Shown: positions 35,904 through 44,930, numbered from the stretch's first letter. The stretch is 64,000 nt of DNA from CAZDKK01 sp964603725 (GCA_964603725.1 CAZRWW010000009.1:38886-102885), one strand, 5' to 3'. Made by a program: numbers and translations. The notes: generated from the letters alone by a model not told the origin.

Positions 35904-35981
35904 ACCGCGCTCCACCGTCGCCCCGGCCTCGCCCCGCGCGCCACCGCGCTCCTCCGTCGTCCCGGTCTCGCCCCGCGCGCC
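35904..35981. repeat. Two tandem 39-bp GC-rich repeats
   Basis: Two near-identical 39-bp units (35904-35942 and 35943-35981), beginning ACCGCGCTCC and ending CCCCGCGCGCC, with about four differences. They follow the motB stop. No stem long enough for a terminator was assigned. Confidence 0.75.
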
Positions 35982-36017
35982 GCCGCGGGCCGGCATCACC
36001 CACCGTCTCCGGCCCCC

Positions 36018-36033
36018 TGGCACACCATTGGCT
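36018..36033 (+). promoter_or_regulatory. Sigma54-type (-24/-12) promoter candidate
   Basis: TGGCACACCATTGGCT has TGGCAC with GG and GC at exact -24/-12 spacing. The expected start near 36044 is about 35 nt before GTG 36080, a sensible leader length. It resembles the candidate at 26403. Confidence 0.55.
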
Positions 36034-36079
36034 ATGACACTCCCGGAGGCTCCAGGTTCATCGCCATCGGGAGGGCGTC

Positions 36080-37795
36080 GTGACGCAAGCCGATCGACTC
36101 GCGCGGGCGCTGGTGGGACTGCTGCTCATGGCCCCGCCGGCCGCGGCCCAGGGAACCGTCTGCATCAACGAGGTGCTCTACGATCCGGCCGGCCCGGACG
36201 AGGGCGCCGAGTTCGTCGAGCTGTACAACGGATCCCAGCAGCAGGTGAGCCTCGCGGGGTGGCGCCTGGAAGCCGGCAACGGCGCCACGCAGGGGGATTG
36301 GCGCGCCCAGTGGCAGGGCGATGCGCGGCACGACATCCGCCCGGGGGCGTTCTTCCTGGTCGCCGGCGACGGGGTGGCGAGCGCGGCCGACGCGCGCGCG
36401 CCGCTCTGCTTGCAGAACGGGCCGGATGCCGTGCGCCTCGTCTCGCCACAGGGCGTGGCCGACCTGATCGGTTGGGGCGCCCACGCGCACGCGGAGTTCT
36501 ACGAGGGCGCGCCCGCGGCCGACGTCGCCTCGGGCTGGTCGCTCGCGCGCGTGCCCGACGGGCGCGACACGCAATCCAACGCGGCCGATCTCCTGGCCCG
36601 CGCCTGGCCGTCTCCCGGGGCGCCCAACGCCGCGGCGGGACTGCTCGCCCTGAGCGACCTGCGTTGCGATCCGCCGGCGCTCGACGCCGACACCGAGGCC
36701 CTGCTGGAGGCGTCGGTCACGAATCTGGGGCTGGAGCCCGTCGCGCTCGAAGAGCTCGCCTGGCAACTCGCCGCCGATCCCCTGCAGGTTGCGCGCATCG
36801 CCGCCCCGGCGGGGCGCCTGCCACCGGCCGCAACGGCCGTCTGCCGGTGGACGCTGGCGCCGCCCGGCTCCGGGGCGGCGGGCGTCGTCCGCGTGACGGC
36901 GAGCGTCCTGAGCCCGACGGTCGAGGGCGGTCCGCTCGAGATCCAGGTGCGGCTCGGGCGATCGCAGGTGGTGATCTCCGAGATCCAGTACGATCCCGCG
37001 CCGGCCGAGGGAGAGTGGATCGAGGTGTGCAACCTCTCCGGGGAGGAGGCTGACCTGGCCGGCTGGGGCCTGCGCGACGCCTCGGGCCGAACGACCCTGA
37101 TCGGCGCCGGCGCCGCCCCGATCTCGCCGGGCGCGTGCGCCCTGCTGGCCGAGGACGCCGCGGGCCTGCGGGCGCGTTGGCCGCAGGTGCCGGCGGACGC
37201 GATTCTGGAGCGCAGCGGAGCCTGGCCGAGTCTGAACAACGCCATAGTTCGTGAGCTGGGCTACGCCGACGAGGTGGTCCTGATCGACGGCGACGGCATT
37301 GCCGCGGACTACGTTCGCTACGTGCCCGGCGGGCTCGACGGCGGCGGTATCACGCTCGAGCGCTGGATCGAGGACGGCCGGCTGGTCGAGCCGCGCCTGC
37401 TGATCGCCTGCCCGTCGTCCGGCGGGGCCACCCCCGGATCGGCGGCCGGGATCGTCGTGTCCGGGGCCCCGCGCGGTCAGTGGCTGCGGCCCGAGCCCCG
37501 CATCTTCGCTCCGGATGATGAGGGCGGCGCGCGGCTGTGCGCCCTTCGCGTGCCCGCGCCCGCGGGAGGGTCCGGACGGCTGAGCGCGGCGGTCTACTCC
37601 CTGGCCGGGCGCCACGTCGCGACGCTGTGCGCGGCGGCGCAGGTGCACGGGCCGAGCGTGCTGCTCTGGGACGGCCGCGACGGCGCGGGCCGCCGCCAAC
37701 CCACCGGCCTCTACCTGGTGCGGATCGAGCTGGCGGCTTCCGGGCCAGGAGGAGACCACCGCACCGTACGCCCGCTGGCGCTGGTGCGAGGCTAG
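36080..37795 (+). CDS. Secreted lamin-tail-domain protein with FlgD-like sorting domain
   Basis: A 571-residue exoprotein. After a signal peptide (about 1-23, PPAAAQG) there are two lamin-tail domains: residues ~25-160 (VCINEVLYDPAGPDEGAEFV, WRLEAGNG) and ~293-430 (VVISEIQYDPAPAEGEWIEV). They flank an Ig-like middle region (~190-290). The C-terminus (VYSLAGRHVATL, LWDGRDGAGRR, TGLYLVRIEL) is a FlgD-like Ig domain. GTG 36080 is the chosen start. It is followed at 4 nt by an exported protein. In FCB bacteria such proteins are surface-attached; the specific role is unknown. Confidence 0.83.
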   Translation: MTQADRLARALVGLLLMAPPAAAQGTVCINEVLYDPAGPDEGAEFVELYNGSQQQVSLAGWRLEAGNGATQGDWRAQWQGDARHDIRPGAFFLVAGDGVASAADARAPLCLQNGPDAVRLVSPQGVADLIGWGAHAHAEFYEGAPAADVASGWSLARVPDGRDTQSNAADLLARAWPSPGAPNAAAGLLALSDLRCDPPALDADTEALLEASVTNLGLEPVALEELAWQLAADPLQVARIAAPAGRLPPAATAVCRWTLAPPGSGAAGVVRVTASVLSPTVEGGPLEIQVRLGRSQVVISEIQYDPAPAEGEWIEVCNLSGEEADLAGWGLRDASGRTTLIGAGAAPISPGACALLAEDAAGLRARWPQVPADAILERSGAWPSLNNAIVRELGYADEVVLIDGDGIAADYVRYVPGGLDGGGITLERWIEDGRLVEPRLLIACPSSGGATPGSAAGIVVSGAPRGQWLRPEPRIFAPDDEGGARLCALRVPAPAGGSGRLSAAVYSLAGRHVATLCAAAQVHGPSVLLWDGRDGAGRRQPTGLYLVRIELAASGPGGDHRTVRPLALVRG

Positions 37796-37799
37796 CGGC

Positions 37800-38645
37800 A
37801 TGCGGCAGCGGCGGGCGATCACGGTCTTCACGGCCATGCTCGAGGTCGCGGGCGCGCTCAGGGTCGCGGCAGTGCTGAGGGTCGCGGCGGTGCTCGGCGC
37901 CGCCGCGGTGGGCGCGTGCGGCGATGCCGGTGCGGCGCACGAGTGGCGGGCCGACTGGGGCGCCCCCCAGAGCCTGGAGATCCTCGAGCATCTCGCGCAG
38001 CCGATGGCCGAGAAGACCGTCGTGGAGGTGCGTAGCTGCGTGCCCTACGGGGTCTCCGGGCTGAGCTTTCACGCCGCCCGCCTGGGTCACCCCGCCGGGG
38101 GATGGCAAGCCCACGCCGGCAGCCTCTGTTCCGAGAGCTATCGCGAATGGCACGTGGGCGCGGGCTGGACGCTGCGGGTCGGCCGGGATCTGCGAGCCCT
38201 GGCGGGGCTGCGCGCGCTGGGCATCGACGCGGAGCGCCCCGCGCCGGTCCGCCTCGCGGGCACGCTGTTGCTCACCGCCTCCCCGCCTTGGCTGCGCGCC
38301 CTGGAGGTAACGGGCGGGCTCGTGGATGGAGGATCGGAGGCGGTCGAGGAGATCGCATCGATCGCCGTCACCCGGGTCGCATTGACGGCGCCGCGGGTGC
38401 GCCTGGTGCTCGACCGATCCTCGGCGCGCGGCGCGGATGCGGAGACCAGCCTGCTCGTCTGGTTCGGTCTCGGCTCGCTGGGGCTTCTCCAGGGATACCG
38501 CTGGGGCGTCGGCGAAGCCAGCGCGGCGGTCACCCTGCGCAGCGGGCGCTGCCGCGTCACGATAGGGGAACGCTGGCATCCCGCCCTGGGCGCGACGCCG
38601 CGCGTGGCCGTCGCCTGGACGAGTGAGGAGGGGCCCGGGTGGTGA
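37800..38645 (+). CDS. Exported protein of unknown function
   Basis: 281 residues with no recognised family. An N-terminal hydrophobic segment made of repeated VAAVL units is followed by Cys-containing sequence (GACGDAGAAHEW). The body is a run of beta-strands rich in Gly, Leu, Arg and Trp, suggesting an outer-membrane barrel or periplasmic beta protein. It is flanked by the lamin-tail gene (4 nt) and the next barrel-like protein (7-nt overlap), so all three are co-expressed. A shared complex is possible. Confidence 0.65.
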   Translation: MRQRRAITVFTAMLEVAGALRVAAVLRVAAVLGAAAVGACGDAGAAHEWRADWGAPQSLEILEHLAQPMAEKTVVEVRSCVPYGVSGLSFHAARLGHPAGGWQAHAGSLCSESYREWHVGAGWTLRVGRDLRALAGLRALGIDAERPAPVRLAGTLLLTASPPWLRALEVTGGLVDGGSEAVEEIASIAVTRVALTAPRVRLVLDRSSARGADAETSLLVWFGLGSLGLLQGYRWGVGEASAAVTLRSGRCRVTIGERWHPALGATPRVAVAWTSEEGPGW

Positions 38646-40417
38646 CGCGCTGGGCGCTGGCGCTATGGCTCGGTGTCGCGCCGGCCGGGGCGATCGGCAC
38701 GATCGAGGCCGATGGGCGGTTCGATCTGGCCGCGTTCGGTTCGCGGGCCGACGATGCTCGTGCGGATGCCCGCGCGGGGGTTGCCACGACGACCGGCGTC
38801 GGTGATCTCGCCCTGAGGGGTTGCCTGCACGGCCTCTCCGTGGGCGTGCGCGCGGTCCGCTCCGGGCCGGTCGGGCAAGCGCTCGGGCGACCCGTCGTGT
38901 CGCTGCGCTGGACGCCGGCGGCGGAGACCGAGCTGATGGCCGGGCTGCTGCGGGTCCACCTCGGGGCCGGGTGTCTGGCGGCCGACGGCGACTGGGATGA
39001 GCTCGATCCGACCCGCGCCTACTCGCCGCGCCTGCTCCAGGCGGCCACCACGCTGTCGCGATCGACCCCCGCGCGCGCGGGCGGTCTCGCCCGGGCGGCT
39101 CTCGGGCGCTGGCGCCTGGCGGCCTGGTGGGCTCAGGGCGTGGGAGGGGGCGCCGGCCTGACGGCGACCGCGGCCGGCGGACCGGCCCTGGATGTGAGCG
39201 CTGTCGCCCTCGAGGGCGTCGCGATCGGCACGCGGACGCTGATGCTGGCGGCCGTCCGCACCGAAGCGGCCGCCGGGCCGTGGGCCTGGTCGGCCAGCGC
39301 GGCGCTGAGCGGCCGGGAGCGGTCGGGGCTCGTGCTCGAGATCGCCGGCCCGCTGCCGGCGCTCCGGCGACCTGCCCCAAGCCGCTGCGAGGCGGCCGAC
39401 GCCGCGTGGAGCGCCTCGGGACGCTCGTGGGGGCAGGACCTGGGCGATCGCATTGCCGTCGTGGGAGGACGCTGGCGTCTGGCGGCGGGCCAGCTCGCCG
39501 GCGAACTCGACGGCGCCTTTCGCCTGTTGGCCGGCCTCGAGCGCGCGCGCGCGGTGAGCCCGGGCAGTGAAGCCGGAACCAGCCCGGCGCCGGAGCGCTT
39601 CGGATGGCGATGCTCGTGGCGCCTGCCGGCCCTGGCGGGCGTCGCGCCCACTATCTCGCTGCACGCCCTGCAGGCGGCCGACGGCGGCGATGGGCCTGGA
39701 TCGGCGCAGCGTGGGGCGCGGCTCGACTTCGCGGCCCAGCCCTGGTCCGGGGCGGCGCTGCACTTCGGATTGGACTCGCGCCACGAGGATCTGCTGCGAG
39801 CCGCGGCCAGCAGCGGGCAGACGAAGGACCCCGTCCGATCCACGACGTCCGCTGTCGATCTCGAGGCGCGCTTCCTGCTCGACGGCGGCGTGTCGTGCGT
39901 GCTGCGGTACCGGCAGCGCGGGGTGTCGCAGACCCTGGACGCCGAGCGCGCGCCGCGGCTGCGCGAGATCGTCGAGGAGGTGGAGGTCTCTCCCGAGACC
40001 GCCCCGGAGCAGGGGCCGGCGGGGGGTTCGTCGGCCGGGCCGGTGGTCGATGCGCCGGCCGAGCCGGCCTGGTTGCGCGAGCGCAGCGGGTCGGTGCTCT
40101 GGTTCCGGCTGGCATGGTCGGGCGCGGGGCCGAGGCGGGGTGGCGTCGGCCTGGCCGCCGCGCCGCAGAGCTCCAGCATTGCCGCGCTCGTTCCGGCCCG
40201 CAGCGCGCCGGGTCGCACGAGCTGGCGCCCGCTGGCGGCCGGAGCGCACATGGCGGAGGCCTGGTTCGGCGTGCGCCGCGGCAGCCTCAACCTGGAGGCG
40301 GCGGCCCGCTGGCTCGTCCCGGCGCCGGGCGCGCCGCCGGAGATGACGCTCTCCCTGGGCGCGTCCTGGCGCGGGCAGATCGGCGCGCGGCTTGCCGCCC
40401 CGGCGATGGCGCACTAG
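38639..40417 (+). CDS. Putative outer-membrane barrel-like protein of unknown function
   Basis: 592 residues, no recognised family. A short signal-like N-terminus (RWALALWLGVAPAGAIG) is followed by repeated strands alternating Ala/Gly with aromatic and charged residues (LRWTPAAETELMAGLLRVHL, LDFAAQPWSGAALHFGLD), typical of large barrels. An acidic Pro/Ser linker lies near residue 450. GTG 38639 overlaps the upstream stop by 7 nt; GTG 38642 is also possible. The GC content is very high, and frame-shadow caution applies, but the coupling supports it. Confidence 0.65.
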   Translation: MVTRWALALWLGVAPAGAIGTIEADGRFDLAAFGSRADDARADARAGVATTTGVGDLALRGCLHGLSVGVRAVRSGPVGQALGRPVVSLRWTPAAETELMAGLLRVHLGAGCLAADGDWDELDPTRAYSPRLLQAATTLSRSTPARAGGLARAALGRWRLAAWWAQGVGGGAGLTATAAGGPALDVSAVALEGVAIGTRTLMLAAVRTEAAAGPWAWSASAALSGRERSGLVLEIAGPLPALRRPAPSRCEAADAAWSASGRSWGQDLGDRIAVVGGRWRLAAGQLAGELDGAFRLLAGLERARAVSPGSEAGTSPAPERFGWRCSWRLPALAGVAPTISLHALQAADGGDGPGSAQRGARLDFAAQPWSGAALHFGLDSRHEDLLRAAASSGQTKDPVRSTTSAVDLEARFLLDGGVSCVLRYRQRGVSQTLDAERAPRLREIVEEVEVSPETAPEQGPAGGSSAGPVVDAPAEPAWLRERSGSVLWFRLAWSGAGPRRGGVGLAAAPQSSSIAALVPARSAPGRTSWRPLAAGAHMAEAWFGVRRGSLNLEAAARWLVPAPGAPPEMTLSLGASWRGQIGARLAAPAMAH

Positions 40418-40461
40418 CATGCGGTCGGAGCTCTGGCCCGACGCGGAGAAGTGGGGGATTC

Positions 40462-41958
40462 GTGCGAGAGGAGATCCTCGACCGGATCGCGGCGCACATC
40501 CGAGAAGGCGGCGAGCCCTTGCCTGCCCAGGATATCGCCCGCGACTACCTCAGGCTGGTCCAGGCCGGGCCGGCCGCGCGCAAGCTCGTCGAGGCGATGC
40601 TGGGGCGTGACGCGCGGTTCGTGCAAACCGCGCCCGGCCTGTGGGGGCTGGCCACCGGCGGCCCGGGCCTCGATCCGCCGGTCGTGCTGTGGACGTGCGA
40701 GTCGCCCGCCGGGGCGCAGCGCAGCCCCTGGCTCTGGCGGGTGTGGACCACGCTGTGGGGGGCCGGCGAGCCCGCGCGCATGCACTGCGGCGCGCAAGCC
40801 TCCACCGAGCTCGGCGCGATGCTCGCCCAGATCGCCGCCCACCCGGTGGCCGCCGAGCGCCCCGGACTGCTCCAGCGCTGGCTGGGCACGCAGGAGCGCC
40901 TGCACGCCTGCCCCGAGTGCGACGCGGTCGTGATCGACTTGCGCGGATGGGCCAGTCTGCTGGCTGGCCAGGCGGCCGAGAACGCGGAGACCGCGGAGAC
41001 CGCGGAGACAGCGGAGACGGTGGTTGCGGACCCGGCGACCACCACAGGCGCACAAGCGCTGGCTGCGATGGGTGCGCAGATGGAGCGTATCGCCGCGGCC
41101 GCCCGGGCCCACGGACTGCGCACCTGGCGCGAGGTGGCCCTGGCGCCCCGCGCCGCGGTCCGGGAGGCGGCGGAACCGGCCTGGGGCGAGCACTGGACTT
41201 TCACGCGGGCCGAGATCGCCGAGTTGCCGGAGGAGCCGGGCGTCTACCGGTTCCTCGACCGCGAGGGGCGCCTGCTGTACGTCGGCAAGGCGAAGAACCT
41301 GCGCGGCCGGGTGGGGTCCTACTTCCGGCCGCTCGACGCGGGATCGGTGCGCCGAGCGGCGTTCCTGGCCGAGATGAGTCGGCTGGAGACGGAGACGACC
41401 GGGACGGAGCTGGACGCGCTGATCGACGAGTCGCAGCAGATCCGCACGCGCCGGCCCGCGTGGAACGTGCAGATGGGTCCCGCCGGAGGCGAGGAGAGCT
41501 TCACGCCATTCACCCGGGATCTCATTCTGCTGCTGCCGCGCGCGGACGGCGCGCTGGGGCTGTTCGCCCTCGGCGGCGAGCGGGTGGCGCGCGCGCGCAT
41601 CGATTCGGCCTGCGACCTCGACTCATTGCGCGAGGCCCTGCGGGTCTTCTTCGTCGAAGGCACCGTCGCCCGGGGTCTGGAGGAAGTGGCGGCGCCCGAG
41701 CGCCAGCTCGCGCGCCGCTGGCTGCGCTGGCAGCGCGAAGGGCACACCCTGCTGCGCCTGTCGGATTTCGCCACCTACGTCGGGGTCGTGGAGGCCATCG
41801 CCGAGGCCCTCCGCGAGTTCCCGGATGCCGGCTCTGGCTCCAGCCCCGGTTCGGGCTCCGGCGCCGGCTCCTGCTCCCGACCCGGCACCGGCGGCCTGGG
41901 CGCCGGCAAATTGCTCGTCCGGGAAGGCGGCGCGTACAGGGACCCGGGAAGAGCCTGA
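40462..41958 (+). CDS. GIY-YIG (UvrC-like) nuclease-domain protein with degenerate exonuclease-like region
   Basis: 498 residues. The GIY-YIG endonuclease domain near 255-335 (LPEEPGVYRFLDREGRLLYVGKAKNLRGRVGSYF) keeps the active-site Tyr, Arg and later Glu (DALIDESQQIRTRRPAWN). The N-terminus (about 1-65) resembles a helix-turn-helix domain. The region 72-160 sits where related DnaQ-GIY-YIG proteins have a DEDDh exonuclease, but reads VVLWTCESPAG rather than a D-x-E-T-T-G motif, so it looks inactive. Low-complexity ETAETAE and Gly/Ser runs separate the parts. GTG 40462 is chosen after GGGGGATTC. A role in DNA repair is likely. Confidence 0.78.
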   Translation: MREEILDRIAAHIREGGEPLPAQDIARDYLRLVQAGPAARKLVEAMLGRDARFVQTAPGLWGLATGGPGLDPPVVLWTCESPAGAQRSPWLWRVWTTLWGAGEPARMHCGAQASTELGAMLAQIAAHPVAAERPGLLQRWLGTQERLHACPECDAVVIDLRGWASLLAGQAAENAETAETAETAETVVADPATTTGAQALAAMGAQMERIAAAARAHGLRTWREVALAPRAAVREAAEPAWGEHWTFTRAEIAELPEEPGVYRFLDREGRLLYVGKAKNLRGRVGSYFRPLDAGSVRRAAFLAEMSRLETETTGTELDALIDESQQIRTRRPAWNVQMGPAGGEESFTPFTRDLILLLPRADGALGLFALGGERVARARIDSACDLDSLREALRVFFVEGTVARGLEEVAAPERQLARRWLRWQREGHTLLRLSDFATYVGVVEAIAEALREFPDAGSGSSPGSGSGAGSCSRPGTGGLGAGKLLVREGGAYRDPGRA

Positions 41959-42219
41959 ATCCGCGCCGCGGCCCTTCGAGCGGTCGGGATGGACACCTGC
42001 CGGACTTTGCCCTACCCTTCTTGTTTCTCACTCGACGTTGCCGACCTGCGAGGGCGGCTGCCGCCGCGGGCGGGGCTCTCGCCGCGGGCGCGGCCGGCGG
42101 TTGGGGGGCAAGTTGCCCCCTGAATCGGTCGATAGCTAAGCGTCCGGAGGCGCTGGGCGCCTCAGTCGAGTGATGATTGGTCCCGCGGCGCGGATGCGCT
42201 CGGGTCCCGGAGCTCATTC

Positions 42220-43161
42220 ATGGCATCCAGAACGGTTCTCGCCCTGGGGGGCAACGCCATCCAGCCGGCCAGCGGGCCAGGCACGATCGAGGAGCAGTTC
42301 CGCGTCACCGAGGCCACCATGGCGCAGGTGCTCGAGCTGCTGCGCGGCGGCGAGCAGGTCATCCTGACGCACGGCAACGGCCCCATCGTGGGCAACATCC
42401 TGATCCGCAACGAGGCGGCGGCCGACACGATCCCGCCGACGCCGCTCTACATCTGCGGCGCCGATTCCCAGGGCGGCATCGGCCTGATGCTGCAGCAGGC
42501 CCTCCACAACGTCTCGAACCGTCAGGGCATCGACACGCACGTCGTCACCGTCGTCACCCAGACGGTCGTCGATGCGAACGATCCGGCCTTCCGCAACCCG
42601 ACCAAGCCGATCGGCCCGTTCTACACCGAGGTCGAGGCGCGCCGGATGGAGAAGGAGCGCGGCTGGACCATGCGCGAGGACGCCGGCCGCGGCTGGCGGC
42701 GCGTGGTGGCCTCGCCCGATCCGATCCGCATCGTCGAGCTCGAGACGATCCGCACGCTCGTGGGCATCGGCCAGGTGGTGATCGCGGCGGGCGGCGGCGG
42801 CATTCCCGTCGGGCAGACGCCCAGCGGCGAGTACTACGGGGTCGAGGCGGTCGTGGACAAGGACCTGGCCGCGGTCGTCCTGGCCGAGGCGGTCAAGGCC
42901 GACCGCCTCGTCATCGTCACCGCGATCGACCGCGTGGCGCTCGATTTCGGGAAGCCCAACCAGCGCGACCTCGACGTCATGACCGCGGATGAGGCGCAGG
43001 AGCATCTGGATGACGGGCAGTTCCCGCCGGGGAGCATGGGCCCGAAGATCCTGGGGGCGATCCGCTTCATTCGCAACGGCGGTCGCGAGGTCCTGATCAC
43101 CTCGCCGCGGATGCTCGCCGAAGCGCTCGCCGGTCGGGGCGGGACGCGCATCGTGCCGTAG
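42220..43161 (+). CDS. arcC: Carbamate kinase
   Basis: Cytosolic kinase converting carbamoyl phosphate and ADP to ATP and carbamate, as in arginine or purine catabolism; 313 residues. It has ALGGNAIQP at the N-terminus, LTHGNGPIVGN, AAGGGGIPV, the Lys/Asp-rich VDKDLAAVVLAE and the C-terminal GSMGPKILGAIRF. The length and motifs fit ArcC. Partner genes (arginine deiminase, ornithine carbamoyltransferase) are not adjacent, so the pathway here is open. A Gly-Gly-Ala core excludes glutamate 5-kinase. Confidence 0.96.
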   Translation: MASRTVLALGGNAIQPASGPGTIEEQFRVTEATMAQVLELLRGGEQVILTHGNGPIVGNILIRNEAAADTIPPTPLYICGADSQGGIGLMLQQALHNVSNRQGIDTHVVTVVTQTVVDANDPAFRNPTKPIGPFYTEVEARRMEKERGWTMREDAGRGWRRVVASPDPIRIVELETIRTLVGIGQVVIAAGGGGIPVGQTPSGEYYGVEAVVDKDLAAVVLAEAVKADRLVIVTAIDRVALDFGKPNQRDLDVMTADEAQEHLDDGQFPPGSMGPKILGAIRFIRNGGREVLITSPRMLAEALAGRGGTRIVP

Positions 43162-43205
43162 CGACGCGCGGCGCGTGTCGTGGCGCGCCGGAGGGCGTCC
43201 GCGCA

Positions 43206-44381
43206 TCACCGCAGCAGCACCCCGCGCGTCGTCATCTGCTGGCCCGCGCACTCCAGCCGGAAGAAGTACAAGCCGCCCGAGGCCGCCTGGCCGCTCTGCG
43301 TGCTGCCATCCCACGTCACTGCCTGCCAACCGGGAAGGGCCGGGCCGTCGATCAGACCACAAACGCGCCGGCCTGCGGCGTCGAGAACGTCCAGCCGCGC
43401 TGCCTGGCCCGCGGCCGCGGCGGGGATCGAGAACTCCACCCGCGCGCTGGCGCAGAAGGGGCTGGGCCGCGGCGGAGCGAGCACGGGCGCCGGACCTCCG
43501 ACCCGCGGGTCGGGGACCGACTGCGGCGAATCGCAGCCGACCGGCCAGGCGCCGATGATGCCGCAGCCTCCCGATGCCTCCGGCGCGCAGGGCGATTCGC
43601 CGCTCAGCAGGTAGGGCCGCAGCGGATTGGTCGTACAGAAGAGCGGATCGCGCGTGATGTTGCCGTTCACGCCAAGCTGGTTGGCGATCACGCCGGTCCA
43701 GTCGCCGCCCGCGTTGCCGTACAGGTTGCAGCAGGTGAGCTGGCAGGTCGAGGTCGCGTCGGCGTAGAGGGCCTGACCCTGGGTCGAGAAGGCGATGATG
43801 GTGTTCTCCATCTGCAGCGTGCTCAGATAGACCCGCACGCCCGCGCCCGCTCCGGTGGCATGGTTGCCGGCGAACGTGCAGCTCTGCACCAGCAAGCTGG
43901 ACCCTTCCGCATTGATCCCGCCGCCCATGCCGCCCCCGTTGCCGTCCAGGGTGCAGCGGATGAAGCGGCTCTGCACGGGCGATGTCTTCAGATAGCAGCC
44001 CCCCCCGATGAGCGTGCTGTGGTTCTCGGTCAGCACGCAGTCTTCCATCGACACCGAGCCGTCGAAGACATACGCCACGCCGCCCGAGCGCGCCTGGTTG
44101 CCCGTGAAGGTGCACCGGGCCAGATGCGCGCGGCTGGCCTCGAACACCGCGATGGTGCCTTCCTGGGTCGTGATGTTGTTCGTGAAGACACAGCCCTCGA
44201 TGCGCGGCGTCGCGCCGTTGCCGCAGAAGAAGGCGCCCCCCTGCACGCCCGCGCGGTTCTGCTCAAACCGCGACCCGCTGAAGCGAGCGGTGAGCGCACG
44301 GCAGTATACCGCCCCGCCCTCGCCGGCGGAGTTGTCGATGAATCGGCAGTTGCGAAAGATGACATCGGTCGTGCAGTACAC
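43206..44381 (-). CDS. C-terminal part of a right-handed beta-helix exoprotein (split by in-frame TGA)
   Basis: This half holds the beta-helix repeats (CRFIDNSAGEGGAVYC, GVQGGAFFC, NQARSGGVAYV) like polymorphic outer-membrane or CSLREA-type proteins, then a FlgD-like sorting domain (LDVLDAAGRRVCGL, ASGGLYFFRLEC). A GTG at 44381 can start translation, but coding similarity continues in the same frame up to 44480, directly after the TGA at 44483-44481. It is therefore the rest of the gene that starts at 44876. Alone it lacks a signal peptide, so it would not be exported unless the TGA is read through. Confidence 0.8.
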   Translation of the reverse strand: MYCTTDVIFRNCRFIDNSAGEGGAVYCRALTARFSGSRFEQNRAGVQGGAFFCGNGATPRIEGCVFTNNITTQEGTIAVFEASRAHLARCTFTGNQARSGGVAYVFDGSVSMEDCVLTENHSTLIGGGCYLKTSPVQSRFIRCTLDGNGGGMGGGINAEGSSLLVQSCTFAGNHATGAGAGVRVYLSTLQMENTIIAFSTQGQALYADATSTCQLTCCNLYGNAGGDWTGVIANQLGVNGNITRDPLFCTTNPLRPYLLSGESPCAPEASGGCGIIGAWPVGCDSPQSVPDPRVGGPAPVLAPPRPSPFCASARVEFSIPAAAAGQAARLDVLDAAGRRVCGLIDGPALPGWQAVTWDGSTQSGQAASGGLYFFRLECAGQQMTTRGVLLR

Positions 44382-44480
44382 GGCCCCGCCTTCGAGGGCC
44401 GTGCAGTCGAGAAACGTGCAGTTCTCGAAGAGCGGCGCACCGTAGCGATAGCAGTAGACCCCACCGCCATAGCAGTCCGG

Positions 44481-44876
44481 TCAGGTCGAGCCCGCGGCGC
44501 CGTTGTAGATCGTGATGTCGCGCACGACGGCGGTGGAGTCCTCGTAGTTGTGGAACGTGAACGCGCGGTGCGGAATGTCCGGATCGCCCGGCCCGCTGGT
44601 GCATTCGATGACGCAGGCCGCCGGGTTGCCGCTCTGCGAGCGCAACGTCAAGGGCTTGCCGAGGAAGTCGAGGTTGTGGTTCTCGGCGCCGGTGAAGACG
44701 CCGTCGGCCAGCAGGATGACGTCGCCCGAGTCGGCCGCGACGATCGCCTGCTGGATGGTGGGGAAGTCCCCGCTCCCGTCGGGCTGGATCACGTGCAGAG
44801 CGCCGTGGGCCGAGAACGAGTAACCAATTATAAGGAATGCGGTTACGGCGAAAACTCGCCCGGCGCTCGACCGCAT
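44481..44876 (-). CDS. N-terminal part of the beta-helix exoprotein, ending at an in-frame TGA
   Basis: 131 residues from ATG 44876: a signal peptide (AVTAFLIIGYSFSAHGA) and the start of a beta-helix (HVIQPDGSGDFPTIQQAI, the standard opening of pectate-lyase-like and NosD-like helices). It ends with AAGST followed by TGA and then PDCYGGGVYCY in the same frame. There is no frameshift and no stop for the next 400 codons. TGA ends other genes here, so the code is standard; this is a nonsense mutation, a base error or leaky UGA-C readthrough. Confidence 0.75.
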   Translation of the reverse strand: MRSSAGRVFAVTAFLIIGYSFSAHGALHVIQPDGSGDFPTIQQAIVAADSGDVILLADGVFTGAENHNLDFLGKPLTLRSQSGNPAACVIECTSGPGDPDIPHRAFTFHNYEDSTAVVRDITIYNGAAGST

Positions 44877-44924
44877 GGCACTACCCCCCCGGTGAATCAG
44901 TGGGCTCGGAACCTCTCGCAGACG

Positions 44925-44930
44925 ATTATA
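44925..44930 (-). promoter_or_regulatory. -10 element before the beta-helix gene
   Basis: A perfect TATAAT on the minus strand (44930-44925) 49 nt upstream of ATG 44876. No good -35 hexamer is present at 17 nt, so this may be a partial promoter. Confidence 0.4.
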
